A stretch of 64,000 nucleotides of DNA from Tillus elongatus. Lineage: Eukaryota; Arthropoda; Insecta; Coleoptera; Cleridae. The translations under genes were made by a program, and so were the position numbers. The notes under the pieces were generated by a model, which did not search any database, was not told where the DNA came from, and was given only the letters and a program-made list of their open reading frames with translations. Position 1 is the first letter of the stretch. Every line of letters starts with the position of its first letter. The stretch is from the NCBI GenBank assembly GCA_964006375.1, contig OZ023262.1, forward strand, positions 193,252,907 to 193,316,906, in the 5' to 3' direction. Positions 1 to 13,313 of the stretch are shown in pieces.

Positions 1-1828
1 AAACACGTCAATTTTAATATTGAGGGGGACATGTTTTGATATAAAACTCAACTTTGTCACATCAACCCTTTAAAGGTGGTGATAGCAACCCTTATATTTT
101 AAATAGGGAACATGGGTCGAGTGTTACATTATTTGAAAGCTCTTTCTTTTCTGAATTCAGCACACTATTATTATTTTTTTTTTCGAATTTTTACCAACTC
201 GTTTAAAAATTATTCACAGTTGAGGATGCAAAAACGCATTTCACTCATTCCGATAAGAAATGTGTTATCGGAATGAGAGAAATGCGGTTTATTATTTCAG
301 TTCATCGGACGGATTGATACTTGATAGTACTACCGAAAATTAATTTCACAATGCTGTATTCTGTAGAAAAAAAGATTTGAAATAATTGTTTTTCAAAAAC
401 GATGACTGTGCCAACCGTACCGCAAATTTGTTTAATGAACGACATCCGAACACACATGTTAACAGAAAATACATTTTGGAGTTAGTTTCAGTTTTTGGAG
501 CAAAGTTACGACAAAGTGGTTCAGTAGCCAACAAAAAACGGTATCCTGAACGTGAATTTCCGGTTAGAAATGAGACTACTGAGATTGAAGTTTTACGACA
601 AATTGCTGCAGACCCAACTTTGAGCACGAGAAAATTGGACACTGTTTCAAACATCAAAAGAAGAACTATTCAGCGAATATTGAAGCATCATAAATTTCAC
701 CCGTATAAAATTCATGTTATACAACAACTGAATGAAGATGATTTTGATCGGCGGCTGGAGTTTTGCGAAATTATGACTGCACGAATAGCTGATAACGGGA
801 ACTTTCTGTTCAATATCTGTTTTTCAGACGAGTGTACGTTTTTATTAAACTCTACAGTTAATCGTCATAATTGTCGTTATTGGGCAGATAATAATCCAAG
901 AAATTTTCACGAAGTCTACACTCAAACTCCACAGAAATTGAATGTCTGGACTGGCATTTTTGGAGACCGTTTAATCGGACCATTTTTTCGTGATGGCAAT
1001 TTGAGTGGCGAAACGTATTTGGAGTTACTAGAAGATATCGTTTACCCTCTACTAATTGACATTGTTGAAAATGATGATCGCTATCAAGAAAATAAATTAG
1101 TGTTTCAACAAGATGGAGCTCCTCCGCATTTTTCACAATGTGTTAGGGAGTTTTTCAACAGAGAGTTTCCAGAGCAATGGGCGTAGAGGTGCTATTGAGT
1201 GCTCCCCTAGATCACCAGATTTAACTCCTTTAGACTTATTTCTATGGGGCCATTTAAAGAGTAGAATTTTCGCAACAGAACCGGAGTCTCTGGAAGAATT
1301 ATCACGACGCATTGTTGAAGAATGCCGTCTAATAACTCCACAAATGCTCCAGAATGTCAGCGCTCATTTTGAACAAAGTTTGTACTTTTGTATCGAAACT
1401 GGTGGTCAACAATTTAAACACTTACTTAACTGAATAAACATTTTTGAACGTTTGATTTTGTTTTTTAGTTTTTTTTTAACGAAAAATTGACTAATTAGTG
1501 CTTTTCTTATTACAATGAATGAAATACGATCTTGCAACTATAACTGTGAATAATTTTTAAACGAGTTGATAAAACTTCCAAAAAAAATTGTGTTCTGAAT
1601 TCATAAAAGAAAGAGCTTTCAAATGATGTAACACTCGACCCATGTTCCCTATCTAAAATATAAGGGTTGTTATCACCACCCTTAAGGGGTTGATGTGACA
1701 AAGTTTAGTTTTATGTCAAAACATGTCATCCTCAATATTAAAATTGACGTGTTTCAGCGTTTCTAAAAAAAAAATTTTTCTGGACGCAAATCGGTCTGTT
1801 TCGTTTTCAATGCGCCAGCCTGTATAGA
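1..1828 (+). mobile_element. Tc1/mariner-superfamily element with long terminal inverted repeats, left end off the window
   Basis: Bases 1 to about 215 reappear reverse-complemented at about 1536-1755 with few differences, so these are inverted repeats of over 200 bp flanking a transposase reading frame. The right arm continues to about 1820, where the sequence reads gccagcctgtata, the type of end seen in IS630/Tc1/mariner relatives. The matching outer part of the left arm would lie before base 1, so the element is cut by the window edge. The inner arms share the subterminal motif catttgaaagctctttc with other elements here. The high similarity of the two arms suggests a fairly young insertion, although the transposase is broken. 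Confidence 0.85.
351..1433 (+). pseudogene. DUF4817/DDE (Tc1/mariner superfamily) transposase, frameshifted
   Basis: This encodes a cut-and-paste transposase of the DUF4817 plus DDE_3 type common in insects. An ATG at 351 opens a short frame. Around 370-385 an A-run frameshift and a stop move reading to the frame that runs to 1186, encoding NDDCANRTANLFNERHP, a helix-turn-helix region. The first catalytic Asp is in FSDECTF (codon at 828), the second in QQDGAPPH (codon at 1112), and the third in SPDLTPLD (codon at 1218). Between the second and third, near 1180, a small deletion shifts the frame, and the C-terminal part is read to 1433, ending GGQQFKHLLN. The Asp spacing is about 35 residues once the break is allowed for. 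The protein is near full length but cannot be made as it stands. Confidence 0.9.
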
Positions 1829-3835
<2,007 letters not shown>

Positions 3836-3854
3836 CACGCACACACACACACAA

Positions 3855-3938
<84 letters not shown>
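3836..3938. repeat. (CA)n/(TA)n compound microsatellite
   Basis: A GCAC/CA run at about 3836-3853 passes into pure TA up to 3938. The CA-then-TA order is the same as beside the TA-core copies at 32.2 and 34.0 kb, but the family's conserved flanks are not evident here. Confidence 0.95.
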
Positions 3939-3940
<2 letters not shown>

Positions 3941-3960
3941 CAAACAGATGGATAGTAAAA

Positions 3961-4235
3961 AGTGGCCAAATTGAATGGCCCCCAAACTCGCTGGAGAGAA
4001 AAATAGATCAGCCCACAAAAGTGCAGGATTTGCGCATTGTTTCAAAATAACGTCTCATAACACCTGTAATATATGTATATAAAAAAACAAATGAAGAAGA
4101 ATACGTGGCCAAATTGAGCGGCACCGAGCTAAGCACATCTGAAGGGCAAAATCTATGTGATTCAGCACATGAAACTGCAGGATTTGCCTCCAGCACCTTG
4201 TTGCTATATGCCGTCTGATAACACCCGAAATTCTT
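3961..4235. repeat. Diverged direct duplication, period about 143 bp
   Basis: The block beginning gtggccaaattgaatggc at 3962 recurs as gtggccaaattgagcggc near 4105. Both copies later contain a gcaggatttgc motif and end with a taacacc motif. Read on the minus strand, both translate to related peptides containing NPA, but there is no family I recognise. Confidence 0.65.
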
Positions 4236-4262
4236 TAGAATGCTAGAAAACGACTGGAACAA

Positions 4263-5171
4263 AAGTTGTACTTTTGCATGGTAAAGGTAATTTACAACAT
4301 TTTCGCCAGTAATGTTTCAAGTGACATGCCTTTTTGTTTTCTCAGTGTCATTAATTTTTTAGGTTAAACTTTCCAACTCTGATTTTGAATTTTCTCCGTA
4401 AGAATTTCGAAGATCTTCAAAACAAAACAGAGTTGAAAATATTGACTAGCAAATGACGGTTGTCACCCATTAAGCGGTACAGTACTTCCTTAAAGGCCTC
4501 CATACGACCTACTACGAAATAAGCAATTATTAGCAAACCACTTAGCATTCCACTCCAATATTTTGGTTATTAAAAAAGTTTATCTAGTATGTTGGAGATA
4601 TAATAAGGGTGAGTGAAAATGAAAAAGCATACAATTACGTCAGCCTATCTATTATTCTACCCTTATTAAATATTACTTTCTGCATTACTGAGACTTTCCT
4701 AATTGATTTCAGACATAGGACTTCAAAATGTACGATGTATCTTCATTAAATAATATGACATTTACCATAAATTAGGAAAGATTCAACAAATTCCCAGCAG
4801 CCCAAAGTCAAAAATGAGCTCAAGAATACATATTTTTTTAGTTAGACATAAAATATATTAGATGCAAAAATTCTCAACCATGAAAAATATATGGTTACTT
4901 AAAAATCTATAAACAAAGCATCCGTGTCTGACTAGATAGTAAGGCTGTAAACTTGTTAACCCACAACGAACTTAACCATTTTTTATGCAACCGAACTTAT
5001 GTTTTTAGTCGAATTTTAATAAAGGAAAATGCTGCATTATATACCCCCTTGTTCATTTCACATGGTTTGAATTTCTTTGACATGACAAACAGCACCACAT
5101 ATAAGGTTTCCTACGTCTCTAATATACCGTATTCAATATGACTTTTAGAAGCTTCAGATAAAAAGTGATAG
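4263..5171. other. No recognised feature
   Basis: AT-rich, with no supported gene or repeat. Confidence 0.5.
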
Positions 5172-5478
5172 AGCTTGGTGGTTCAATGGTAAGAACGTGT
5201 GCGTCTAAACCGAAGGGTACTCTGTTCAATCCCAGGGTTCTCCCTTTCGAGGTTGTGACATTGTATTTGAGGAAGTGGAAGGTCTGCACGTTACGCCCTT
5301 CGGAGGGGGCGTAAGGCCGTCGGTCCTGTCTCCATGCGATGTTAGGCACGTTGAAGATCCGTACCCTCCTTACTAAAAGGCAAGGATTGGGCGAAATTTC
5401 CATGATAGTGAGCTGAAAGTGCTTCATGGCGTCGTTGATTGACCGTGGTCTCGGAAATAGACCGACGTTAAGGAAACT
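5172..5478 (+). mobile_element. tRNA-derived SINE (copy 1)
   Basis: The head resembles a tRNA gene: an A-box-like tggttcaatgg near 5178 and a B-box-like tgttcaatccc near 5223, the internal RNA polymerase III promoter elements. The body contains cttcggagggggcg near 5298 and the 3' part ends in aatagaccgacgttaa. The same order of segments is found at 23533-23866 on the plus strand and 11484-11820 on the minus strand, so this is a dispersed family and not a tRNA gene. The anticodon arm is not tRNA-like enough for a functional tRNA. Confidence 0.8.
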
Positions 5479-6412
5479 AAACACACACGCACATATGACA
5501 ACTGATAAATAAAATAGCCTAACATTTCCATAAAACAAGGTCAAGTCCAGTTTTATCAGTGTTCTAAAAACTGAACATTGTTTTGTTATTTTTAGTACTT
5601 CCACTACTGCATTAAAAAATTGCAACGCTACTTCTAGACACTGACTTCCAGGTTGTAAAAGTGAAATCACAGACAAATTTTTCCTTTTTTTCTTAAGTGA
5701 TTTAATAGCACAATGTACCAAGATTACAAACACTTTGTAGATATACTGAAGCGTGTTCGATTCTTGGACGATGTACATGGTACAAACAGTAGTACCTAAA
5801 ACCATACATGGTGCTTGCAGACAGCGCACGTATGTTAGAATTCTTATTAATAGTGGCTTCTGTAATTAGTATGAAATAGCTCTTGTCGGTAGATGTTCAC
5901 GCTACCTCTCATGGTGGTAAATAATATATAGAGAAAAAAACAACAAGGCTCCCAAGATACGCACGCTGTATAATTGTCGTCGATTTTCTATCAATGTGGC
6001 TTTTTTCCTTTCATCCGAAATAACGTTTGACCGGCCAGTATTGGCAGTATGAAGGAAAGTAAGCAATACGATTTTATTCAGTATCTATTTTTGTAGGTAT
6101 AGGAATAGTCTTAAAATTATTAAATTTCTGCGGTCATTTGCATTGGCTTCCCTCAGAATTGTAGACAAGAAACATAACAAGATCAATATTGTCCCATTAA
6201 ATGACAAAAAGGGGCTTTTCGGCGCTGGTGAGCTTTTTGTGATAGCAAATAAAATAATAAAACTTCTCGCAGAAAATGAGCTTTTTTTATTTGCAACGAT
6301 AGGATGAGGTTTGACTTTACAGTGATTGATAATTACCTATATTTCTTTTATTCTAAATTACCTTCCTAAGAAAATAGCGTGTTCTAGTTTAACCGTACTA
6401 GAAGTAGTAGCA
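5479..6412. other. No recognised feature
   Basis: There is an open minus-strand stretch across part of this region and the SINE, but its protein resembles nothing I know and overlaps repeat sequence, so I do not call a gene. Confidence 0.45.
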
Positions 6413-8250
6413 AGTGAGGGAAAGTCGATGTCTCAGTTTAATTATTAGAAAACGCAAAACGATGGAAAAAATCTGAAAAGAGGTTCTTTAATGGGATTGA
6501 GTAATTTCCTGTTTAAGCCAAATTTGCATATTCTTCCAAATTTAAAAACTGAAGTTATGGTATCATCGATTCTTCTTTTCCAGAAACATACCTATATTTT
6601 TGCATACTTAAAAAGAACTAATTATTTTATTTTTAATAAATATTGTAAAGAAAAAGATTTGATATATTCTTCAGCTAACAAATTATAATGAAATTTGTAA
6701 AATTTTAAAAATTTATCAAAATTTGGCAATTGTCAAGTAACGTTTGGAAACAAATAGCGAAGTCGCACCTGTCAATAATTAAACTGATAGTTGACAAATT
6801 TCGTTAAAAAAATATTCAAGCAAACGAAAAAGTCGACATGTTATAAGTTTATGGGGAATCTCAAATGAACCCTAAAAGAGCAAATCGTTTATACGACCAG
6901 AAATACCCAGAACGTGTTATTCCAAGCTTAAAAATATTGGCAAGATTCTAACGCAAGTTCCGTGCAAATAGCGGAGTATTGACTTCTCAAATAGGAAGAA
7001 AAATTGCTAAAAGAGTTAATTCTGACAAAACTGTTGCCACTGTTTTGCAATAGTTTGAAGCTCATCTAAGAAACTCGATTCGGGAAGCCTGTCTTGAGTT
7101 GAAGTTGAAAAGTGGTTTGGTACGACAGATTTCGAAAGAAAATGGTCACTATTATAAAGTTCACAACTTCGAGCACTTGTCAGATTAACATTGACAACGA
7201 AGAATTAATAATATTGCCCAAGTAATGGTAAACTTAGAGATCAACCATAATCGGTTTTTCCAGCATCTGTTGTTGAGGCACGAAAGCCGTTTTGTTAGTA
7301 ACGGTAAGCCCAATAAGAAAAATGAACGTTCTTGGGCTACTGAAAATCCACATATTGTCAATCCGATTGAAAACCAAGGACACTTCGGAATAACCGTTTG
7401 GTGTGGTATTATTAATAAGCATTTGGTTGGTCCTTATTTTTACAAAGGAATTTGAGTTACTACGCAATACATGAAATTTCTCCAAGAACAAATTCATGTG
7501 CTTCTCAAAAATGTGCCATTATGCGAGCAAACATGTGTTTCCAGCATTACGGAGCTCCACCGCATAAAGCAGGAACGGTGCAACAATATTTAAATAAAAC
7601 TTATGGGGAAATATAAAGCGGTATAAATAGACCGATACGGTGGGCGCCCAAATCACCGAACTTGGCTCCACTAGACTTCTTGTGGGGCAACTTTAAAAAT
7701 AAAATTTACAGAACACCATTTGTTTACTTGGAACATTTAAACGAAAAAATCAGAAATTCTTGCGACCATCTAGAGCAATCTTACGTAAAGCTTCAGTAAG
7801 ATAAGTAAGGCAGAGATTGGATAGGTAGTGTTTAGAAGTAGGAAGTGGTCACCGTAAACATTTGTTTTTGTGATTATATACTATATTTATTTTTGTGGTA
7901 ATAGTAGTAACATATGTATTTATTAATGTTTAAGTAATACATAGTTAATAATAAGTAATAATAATAATTAATAATGTTTAATTATTTACACATGCGACAA
8001 ATTTGCTTATAATTTTTTAACTAAAGAATATATCAGATTTCTTTTTACAAAATGTCTTCAGAAAAATTAGCACTTTGTAAATATGCAAAAATATAGGTAT
8101 GTTTCCAGAAGAAAAAATCGATGACGTCGTAACTCCAGCTTCCAAATTTAGAAAAATATGGCAATATTTTAAGAACCTTTTCCGATTTTTCCCATTGTTT
8201 TTCCTTTTCTAATAATAGAGCTGAGACATCGAGTTTCTCCCACCCGTACA
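6413..8250 (+). mobile_element. Decayed long-TIR Tc1/mariner-superfamily element
   Basis: The sequence from tcgatgtctcag near 6426 to about 6690 returns reverse-complemented from about 8240 back to about 7985. Shared landmarks include cagaaacatacctatatttt near 6581 and its complement near 8090. These inverted repeats of about 200-250 bp enclose a broken transposase. The layout resembles the element at 1-1828, but the arms are more diverged, so this copy is older. Confidence 0.75.
6837..7800 (+). pseudogene. Tc1/mariner-superfamily transposase remnant
   Basis: Translation in shifting frames gives the landmarks of the DUF4817/DDE transposases. These are an N-terminal helix-turn-helix region at about 6850-7080, then WATENPHIVNPIENQGHFG and ITVWCGIINKHLVGPYFYKG at about 7336-7453. 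An altered second catalytic block encoding QHYGAPPHKA follows near 7540, where the catalytic Asp has become Tyr. The third block encodes PKSPNLAPLDFLWG near 7650, where Asp has become Asn. Stops and frameshifts occur throughout. Loss of two catalytic residues makes this a clear pseudogene. Confidence 0.8.
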
Positions 8251-8569
8251 AGTAAACTTTTCTAAACGAAAAATTTACTTGCTTTTTTTTTAATTTATTT
8301 TTATCCACTACACTTACCAAAATGTGTTTACACGGACCAAACATAAGTACAACAAAACATTTGCAGGCGAAAAATTAACAAACAAAATGTTTTGGATATA
8401 GAGATAGAAGTAAAAGATAAAAATATCGTGAAAATATTGACCAACACATTACACTCTAAGTGTTAAAAGTTTAAAAGACATCTATTCATTATTAAACCTA
8501 AATTTAAAAGAAGCAAAAATCGTTTATCAGATGAATCTCTTTTTTTTTTACTGTTAATTTTAGCAAATT

Positions 8570-8740
8570 TTAAATGAGAAAAGAACAAATAGATCTATCA
8601 AATGAGGCCGCAAAAGCCCCTACTTCTTGTTTGAAAATTTTGGAGTTTTAACTGCCACTCGAAGGCGGTTAAATGTAGGGGTGAAGTTTTCACGTTACAA
8701 GATGTCATTTTTCAATCTAAAATTGACATGTTATGGCATT
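8570..8740. repeat. Possible solo terminal repeat of the 1-1828 type element
   Basis: Read on the minus strand, this stretch contains catgtcaattttagattg followed at similar spacing by a caccccta segment and tcatttgatagatct. These correspond loosely to blocks of the long inverted repeat at 1-215. No partner arm or transposase is next to it. The similarity is weak. Confidence 0.4.
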
Positions 8741-8778
8741 TTTTTTATAAATATGTAAAATAATTGAGAGCCTGAATT

Positions 8779-9430
8779 TATATACGTACAATTTGGAGAA
8801 CCAAATGGATCACAATATAGTTTTTATACCTGACGATCATTTCACTAACAAAAGTAGCGTCATCAGAGGGTGTGTGTGTGTGTTGCATCATGGTATGGTT
8901 TTGAATATTTCATTCATCAACCACAGACTTTCGTCATCAGAGGGATGAATAAACTAAGCGAATAAAAACTAGAACTACTATATATGTTACTTGCCAAGCA
9001 GTTGCGAACAGCGTCCTCTAGGAAGGTATACAGACAGACCCCACTGTTGAGTATTAAATCCCTGTAATTAAAATTGCATACCTGCTTTTGTAAAACTGTG
9101 TGTCGTTGTCAAATACTCTTTCGAAGAAGGACACACTGATTATTAGGATAACAGTTCGAACAATGGGCTACACAGAACCGGACCTACTCAATTCATCGGA
9201 ACATTTTTGTTGAAATTTCTAACGATAAATATATTTTCGTAAGCATCTAACTGTCGCGACAGCCTGGCATTTTAATTAACTTTATATTTTCTCTATCTAC
9301 ATGATGATTATTAACCCAAATATGCTGAACAATACATGATTTATCAATAGTGCCATATCTCAGTTGTGCTAAGTGTTCTTGGTTCTTGTATTGTGAACTT
9401 AAATAAATAACTTCAAGAACTATTGAAACT
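8779..9430 (-). mobile_element. Penelope-like element (PLE) 3' fragment
   Basis: Read on the minus strand from 9430 down, a broken frame encodes HLAQLRYGTIDKSCIVQHIW and then VNNHHVDRENIKLIK. These parallel the GIY-YIG endonuclease at 17031-17615. After a frame break, LDAYENIFIVRNF follows, matching the conserved LESIFI segment there. Downstream is a 3' region also seen at 29895-30365, ending in a terminal repeat with a hammerhead-like core and the caaattgtac end. Reverse transcriptase is absent, so the copy is 5'-truncated and dead. Confidence 0.8.
8829..8870 (-). ncRNA. Hammerhead-ribozyme-like motif in PLE terminal repeat
   Basis: On the minus strand the order is CCU, CUGAUGA, a stem-loop built from GCUA and UUAGU, then GAAA, a short AUGAUCGU stem, C, and AGG. 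CCU and AGG can pair as stem I, and the predicted cleavage site GUC precedes AGG. PLE terminal repeats are known to carry such ribozymes with very short stem III. Activity cannot be judged from sequence alone. Confidence 0.5.
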
Positions 9431-9734
9431 AGATTTCAATTTTGTCGATGAAAATCCACTAATTCACTATAACTAACATGACATCTAAAATACCAATTAC
9501 TGACAATTGTAGAAGGATTAGAATTTATGAAGAGTGGACGCAAATATTAGACCAATACATGGAATCAGTAGGACCAAAAATAAATTTGCTGTGTCAAAAT
9601 AAGAAGTATGTTACATTTGTGTGGAATTTTCGAGCAGCTTTTGGTAGAATCTTATAAAATTATGTTATTATACAGCCCACCTCTCAGATTTATTGTGTAT
9701 ACGTGATGTATGATTTATGATAATAAATACAAGT
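9431..9734. other. No recognised feature
   Basis: AT-rich, nothing supported. Confidence 0.45.
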
Positions 9735-9795
9735 TCGGGACGCAGCAAGTGCGTTATGGTAGTGAATTTTTATTAAATGTTTCCAACTTGGATAA

Positions 9796-10221
9796 CTCAA
9801 TTTTCAATAAACTTAGAAAGTTGAATTTTGGTATGTACTCCTTCCCAAGGCGACATATCCACCAAATATCATTAAAACAGCTTTGTAATTTTCGGAGAAA
9901 AAAATTTTTCGAAAGAAAACTCAAAATTTGAAAAACTCAATTTTCTATCAACTTAGAAAGTTAAATTATTGTATGTGGTAAGGTCTTTACGAAGGCAACA
10001 TATCCACCAAATCTCATTATAACGGCTTTGGAATTTTCAAAGAAATTTTTTTTTTCAAAGAAAACTCAAAATTTAAAAAACTCAATTTTCTATAAACTTA
10101 GAAAGTTGAGTTTTGATATGTGGTAAGGTCTTTCTCAAGGCAACATATCCACCAAATCTCATTAAGACATCTTTGTAATTTTCGGAGAAAAAAATTTTTT
10201 TCGAAAGAAAACTCAAAATTT
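9796..10221 (+). repeat. Internal tandem repeat of TA-core element, three units of about 140 bp
   Basis: Units start at about 9796, 9936 and 10080. Each opens with actcaattttc, contains aacttagaaagtt and catatccaccaaat, and ends with gaaaactcaaaattt. The copy at 28549-29232 has two such units, and other copies appear to have one. Confidence 0.85.
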
Positions 10222-10337
10222 TCCAGGAAAACCTTGTCCGATTTTGCTGGCTAACAAACTCATCTAAGCCATTAATAAAAGAAAGGCACTTGCCGAGTTT
10301 CATCGAAATCGGTTAGTTATTTTTGAGTTATCGGTTG

Positions 10338-10454
<117 letters not shown>

Positions 10455-10575
10455 TGAAACTGACCCCGGATATGGGTTATAGGGGTCCTAGGTCGCGCTA
10501 ATTTTTAAAATTTTTTGCAGTCTCACCATCAATACCTCTCTATTTGTGAATTTTTTTAAATAAAAATTCACTAAT

Positions 10576-11483
10576 AATAATACATAGAAAATAATATTTG
10601 TAACTTTAAAACTTCATTCAAACATTGTAAAATTATTTACTTGGTTCTTGCATTATATGTTTAATTTCAATTTAAAAAAATCATAGTTTTCTTAGTATCA
10701 AAACTGTAAAAACTGGTACAAATATGTTTTGCAATACAATATAATTGTTATTACTTATTATTATGTTCAGCGTATACTAAAACTTTTAGAGTGCAAGAAT
10801 GTAACTGTTTCCTATACATTCTATGACGTAGCACATTTTTAAGCCGAACAATAGAAAATCAATTAATTTTCAAGTTATTACTCTTATCGCAAAAACACAA
10901 GCATCTACCTTTTTGTCGTTATTTTAAATGGCCTCTATGGTCATCGCGCTGTTGGTAGGTGTGGTTGTAATTTGTTGTATGTATTAAGTTAGTTACTGTT
11001 ATGACGAAATACACTTTCAGAAAAAGCCTAAGTTGAGGCTCACGTTACGTAATTGTATCACATAACAACTAATAACATCAGCAACGTGTTATTATTTAGT
11101 CACACCACGCCCATCTGATTAAAAAACAACTGCTTTGCGACTAATTGAGCAGAAAATTAAAAATGCGGTTTGCGGTCAACACTTGATTTTCTTATATGAT
11201 ACATAATATAATAACAGCAACCCAAGTTAAGGATTGTTACCACCAAAGTTACGAAATGGCGTCCACCAATGCCATCACCACCAATACATCATCCAGAATT
11301 TAGTTTCAAAGTAGATACTAAAATGTTTACTGCCACTGGACGTCGGAGAAGGGCACAAGACCACAATATTGTGTGTTCAATAAGTTCTATTAAACACTAC
11401 AGACAAAATAGAGAAGTTAATCTTTTTTGGCGAGAAAAGGTAACAGTTGTACCAGAAAAATTACTTTGTGTGTATTTTTTTCT
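10576..11483. other. No recognised feature
   Basis: Nothing recognised. A short frame at 11269-11487 runs into the SINE boundary and is not convincing. Confidence 0.45.
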
Positions 11484-11820
11484 TTAACGTAGGTCTATTT
11501 CCGCGACTATGGACAGCCACCGACGCCAGGGAGCAGTTTCACCTCATTTTTCTTAAAGTTTTGCTGAACCTCTGCCTTTCTGTTAGGAGGGTAGGGTTAT
11601 TTAAAGTGCCCAACATCGCATGGATACAAGATCGACGACTTTACGTTACCCTACGAAGGGCGGAACGTGCAGACATTCAACTTACTCAAATACAATGCCA
11701 CAACCTCGGTTGATGTTAACGTCACAGTATGTACTGAAGAAGTAAAGGGACAACCCTGAGATCGAATCCGATACCCTTCGGTTTAGAGGCACAAAGTCTT
11801 ACTACTGAACCACCGAGACT
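11484..11820 (-). mobile_element. tRNA-derived SINE (copy 2)
   Basis: On the minus strand the head reads ctcggtggttcagtagtaag near 11818, an A-box-like tRNA start. It is followed by a B-box-like gattcgatctc, the ccgccc/ccttcg body segment and the aatagacctacgttaaag end near 11484. It is collinear with the copies at 5.2 and 23.5 kb. Confidence 0.8.
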
Positions 11821-11933
11821 AAAAAAATTTCACACAATTTATAGTTTTTATTTTGAAAATATCAAAGTAACAATACGGAACGTCAGAATTGGTGATTTCC
11901 AACATCTCCCGAAGATGCCCCAGTGCCCACCAA

Positions 11934-12036
11934 TGTTCTGTGTCCCAAATTCGCGCTCATTTGAAACATTTTTGGCAAAGTTTCACAATGGATACCTCTT
12001 TGTAGGCGAATTTTGTTAATAAAAATTCGCTAATAC
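11934..12036 (+). repeat. TA-core family 3' end fragment
   Basis: It contains aaattcgcgctcatttgaaa, then the hairpin end with aataaaaattcgctaa. The rest of the element, including the TA tract, is missing. Confidence 0.6.
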
Positions 12037-12044
12037 ATAGATAC

Positions 12045-12262
12045 AATACAATAAGTACACTTGGAGAATCCAGATCACCACAACATATATTTTAAAGACT
12101 TTACGATCGTTTCACTGACCACGTCAGCGTCATCAGAGGATGAAAAATTATATTTTTAGTAAAGTCTTAGTAAGTTCTTTAAAGTATATGTTGTGGTGAT
12201 TTCGGTTCTCCAAGTGTACTTATCAGTGCTCATCACAGGTTCCAGTTTTCACACATAGATAC
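12045..12262. mobile_element. Inverted pair of PLE terminal repeats
   Basis: The left arm starts aagtacacttggagaatcca near 12052 and runs inward through gatcgtttcactgacc. The right arm is its reverse complement, ending tccaagtgtacttatcagtg near 12230 and the gttccagttttcaca tail. Only about 40 bp separate the arms. PLEs often carry a partial inverted terminal repeat at the 5' end; here the whole interior is gone. Confidence 0.7.
12098..12139 (-). ncRNA. Hammerhead-ribozyme-like motif in PLE terminal repeat
   Basis: Minus strand: CCU, CUGAUGA, a stem-loop of GCUGAC and GUCAGU, GAAA, the self-complementary ACGAUCGU, then AAAG. Stem II can form six pairs. Stem I is weakened by a C-A mismatch, and one extra C follows the CUGAUGA box, so activity is doubtful. 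Confidence 0.45.
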
Positions 12263-12929
12263 ATACAATACATATACAACGCGCAAAGTATACATGTTCC
12301 TGCCTAGCTTAAGATTCTTATTAATGCAAGTATTTTGTCTGCGTGATATTCACATTGCATCATTGGTAAAATTACGGGATGCATCGTGGTTGATTTACAA
12401 CTTCCAGGGAACCTGAGTAGGTTTAAAATACAGTAATTTAACTATTCAACTATTTCTGGCAACGCTAATTCACCTCCTCGCGAACAAATTGTGTGCCAGC
12501 ATACGGACGTATTTTCTTGGGAAAATCAATTTTAGCCTGATACATTACTATGTACTTATCGGTAAAATAGCAGTAAAAGAGTGGATGCTCTTCCGCAAAA
12601 TTATGACCCTAACATCGCATACATGTTTGTCAAAGATGGGAATGGGCGTAATTTGTTCGTACGATTTGTAAATTATTACACTTCGATGTATGTGCAACTA
12701 CCTACATAAATATAACAGGAAATTAGTTATTTGAATGGTAGTGTGCATTCACCATTTGTATAAGATAAATCAGGGAATTTTGTGGCCATCCGCTTTTGAG
12801 TGGTTTCTAGATGTTTTGCGTAGTTAAGACATTTATATGCATAACAAGAATCTCTGCATATACAAGGTATTTCGATAAGACCCACACGGAACACGGGCTT
12901 GTAGAACACCCACAAATATGATGAGACAA

Positions 12930-12931
<2 letters not shown>
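12263..12931. other. No recognised feature
   Basis: No gene or repeat supported. Confidence 0.45.

Positions 12932-13011
<80 letters not shown>
12932..13011. repeat. (TA)n microsatellite
   Basis: About 80 bp of pure TA, not bordered by recognisable TA-core halves. Confidence 0.97.
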
Positions 13012-13014
<3 letters not shown>

Positions 13015-13172
13015 CTTTAAAAAGTAATAGGGGTTCAAAGTTACCTCAGAAATTACAACAACAAAAATATTTCAGCCATTGTTTGATCTCTAATAATCAA
13101 ACTTGGTACATGAAGTACGCTCAGTAGAAACCTTAATTGACAGTTATTTTTCATTGATCAAAATTTTGACAG

Positions 13173-13313
13173 ATGCGATCACAGGTCTCTTCATCCCTTC
13201 TTTTACACCGGACGAAACAGGCAGCACATAAGATCAACGGCTTAACGCCCCCTCTGATAGGCGGATCGTGCAGCATTCAGCTTGCTTACAAACAATACCG
13301 CAGCCTTAGTATT
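13173..13313 (-). mobile_element. SINE body fragment
   Basis: The minus strand reads gaatgctgcacgatccgcc and then cagagggggcg, the central part of the tRNA-derived SINE at 23533-23866. The tRNA-like head and 3' end are missing. Confidence 0.6.

Noticed and set aside
5172..5245. tRNA gene at 5.17 kb (and at 23.5 and 22.95 kb)
   Set aside because: The A- and B-box-like parts are present, but the cloverleaf is poor, and the sequence continues into a body repeated elsewhere in the window, so it is a SINE.
5119..5829. 236-residue minus-strand open frame
   Set aside because: It covers the SINE and its flank, and the protein shows no domain. SINEs often leave such frames by chance.
9796..10221. 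CRISPR-like array
   Set aside because: The repeats are about 140 bp and contiguous without spacers, in nuclear-type transposon DNA.
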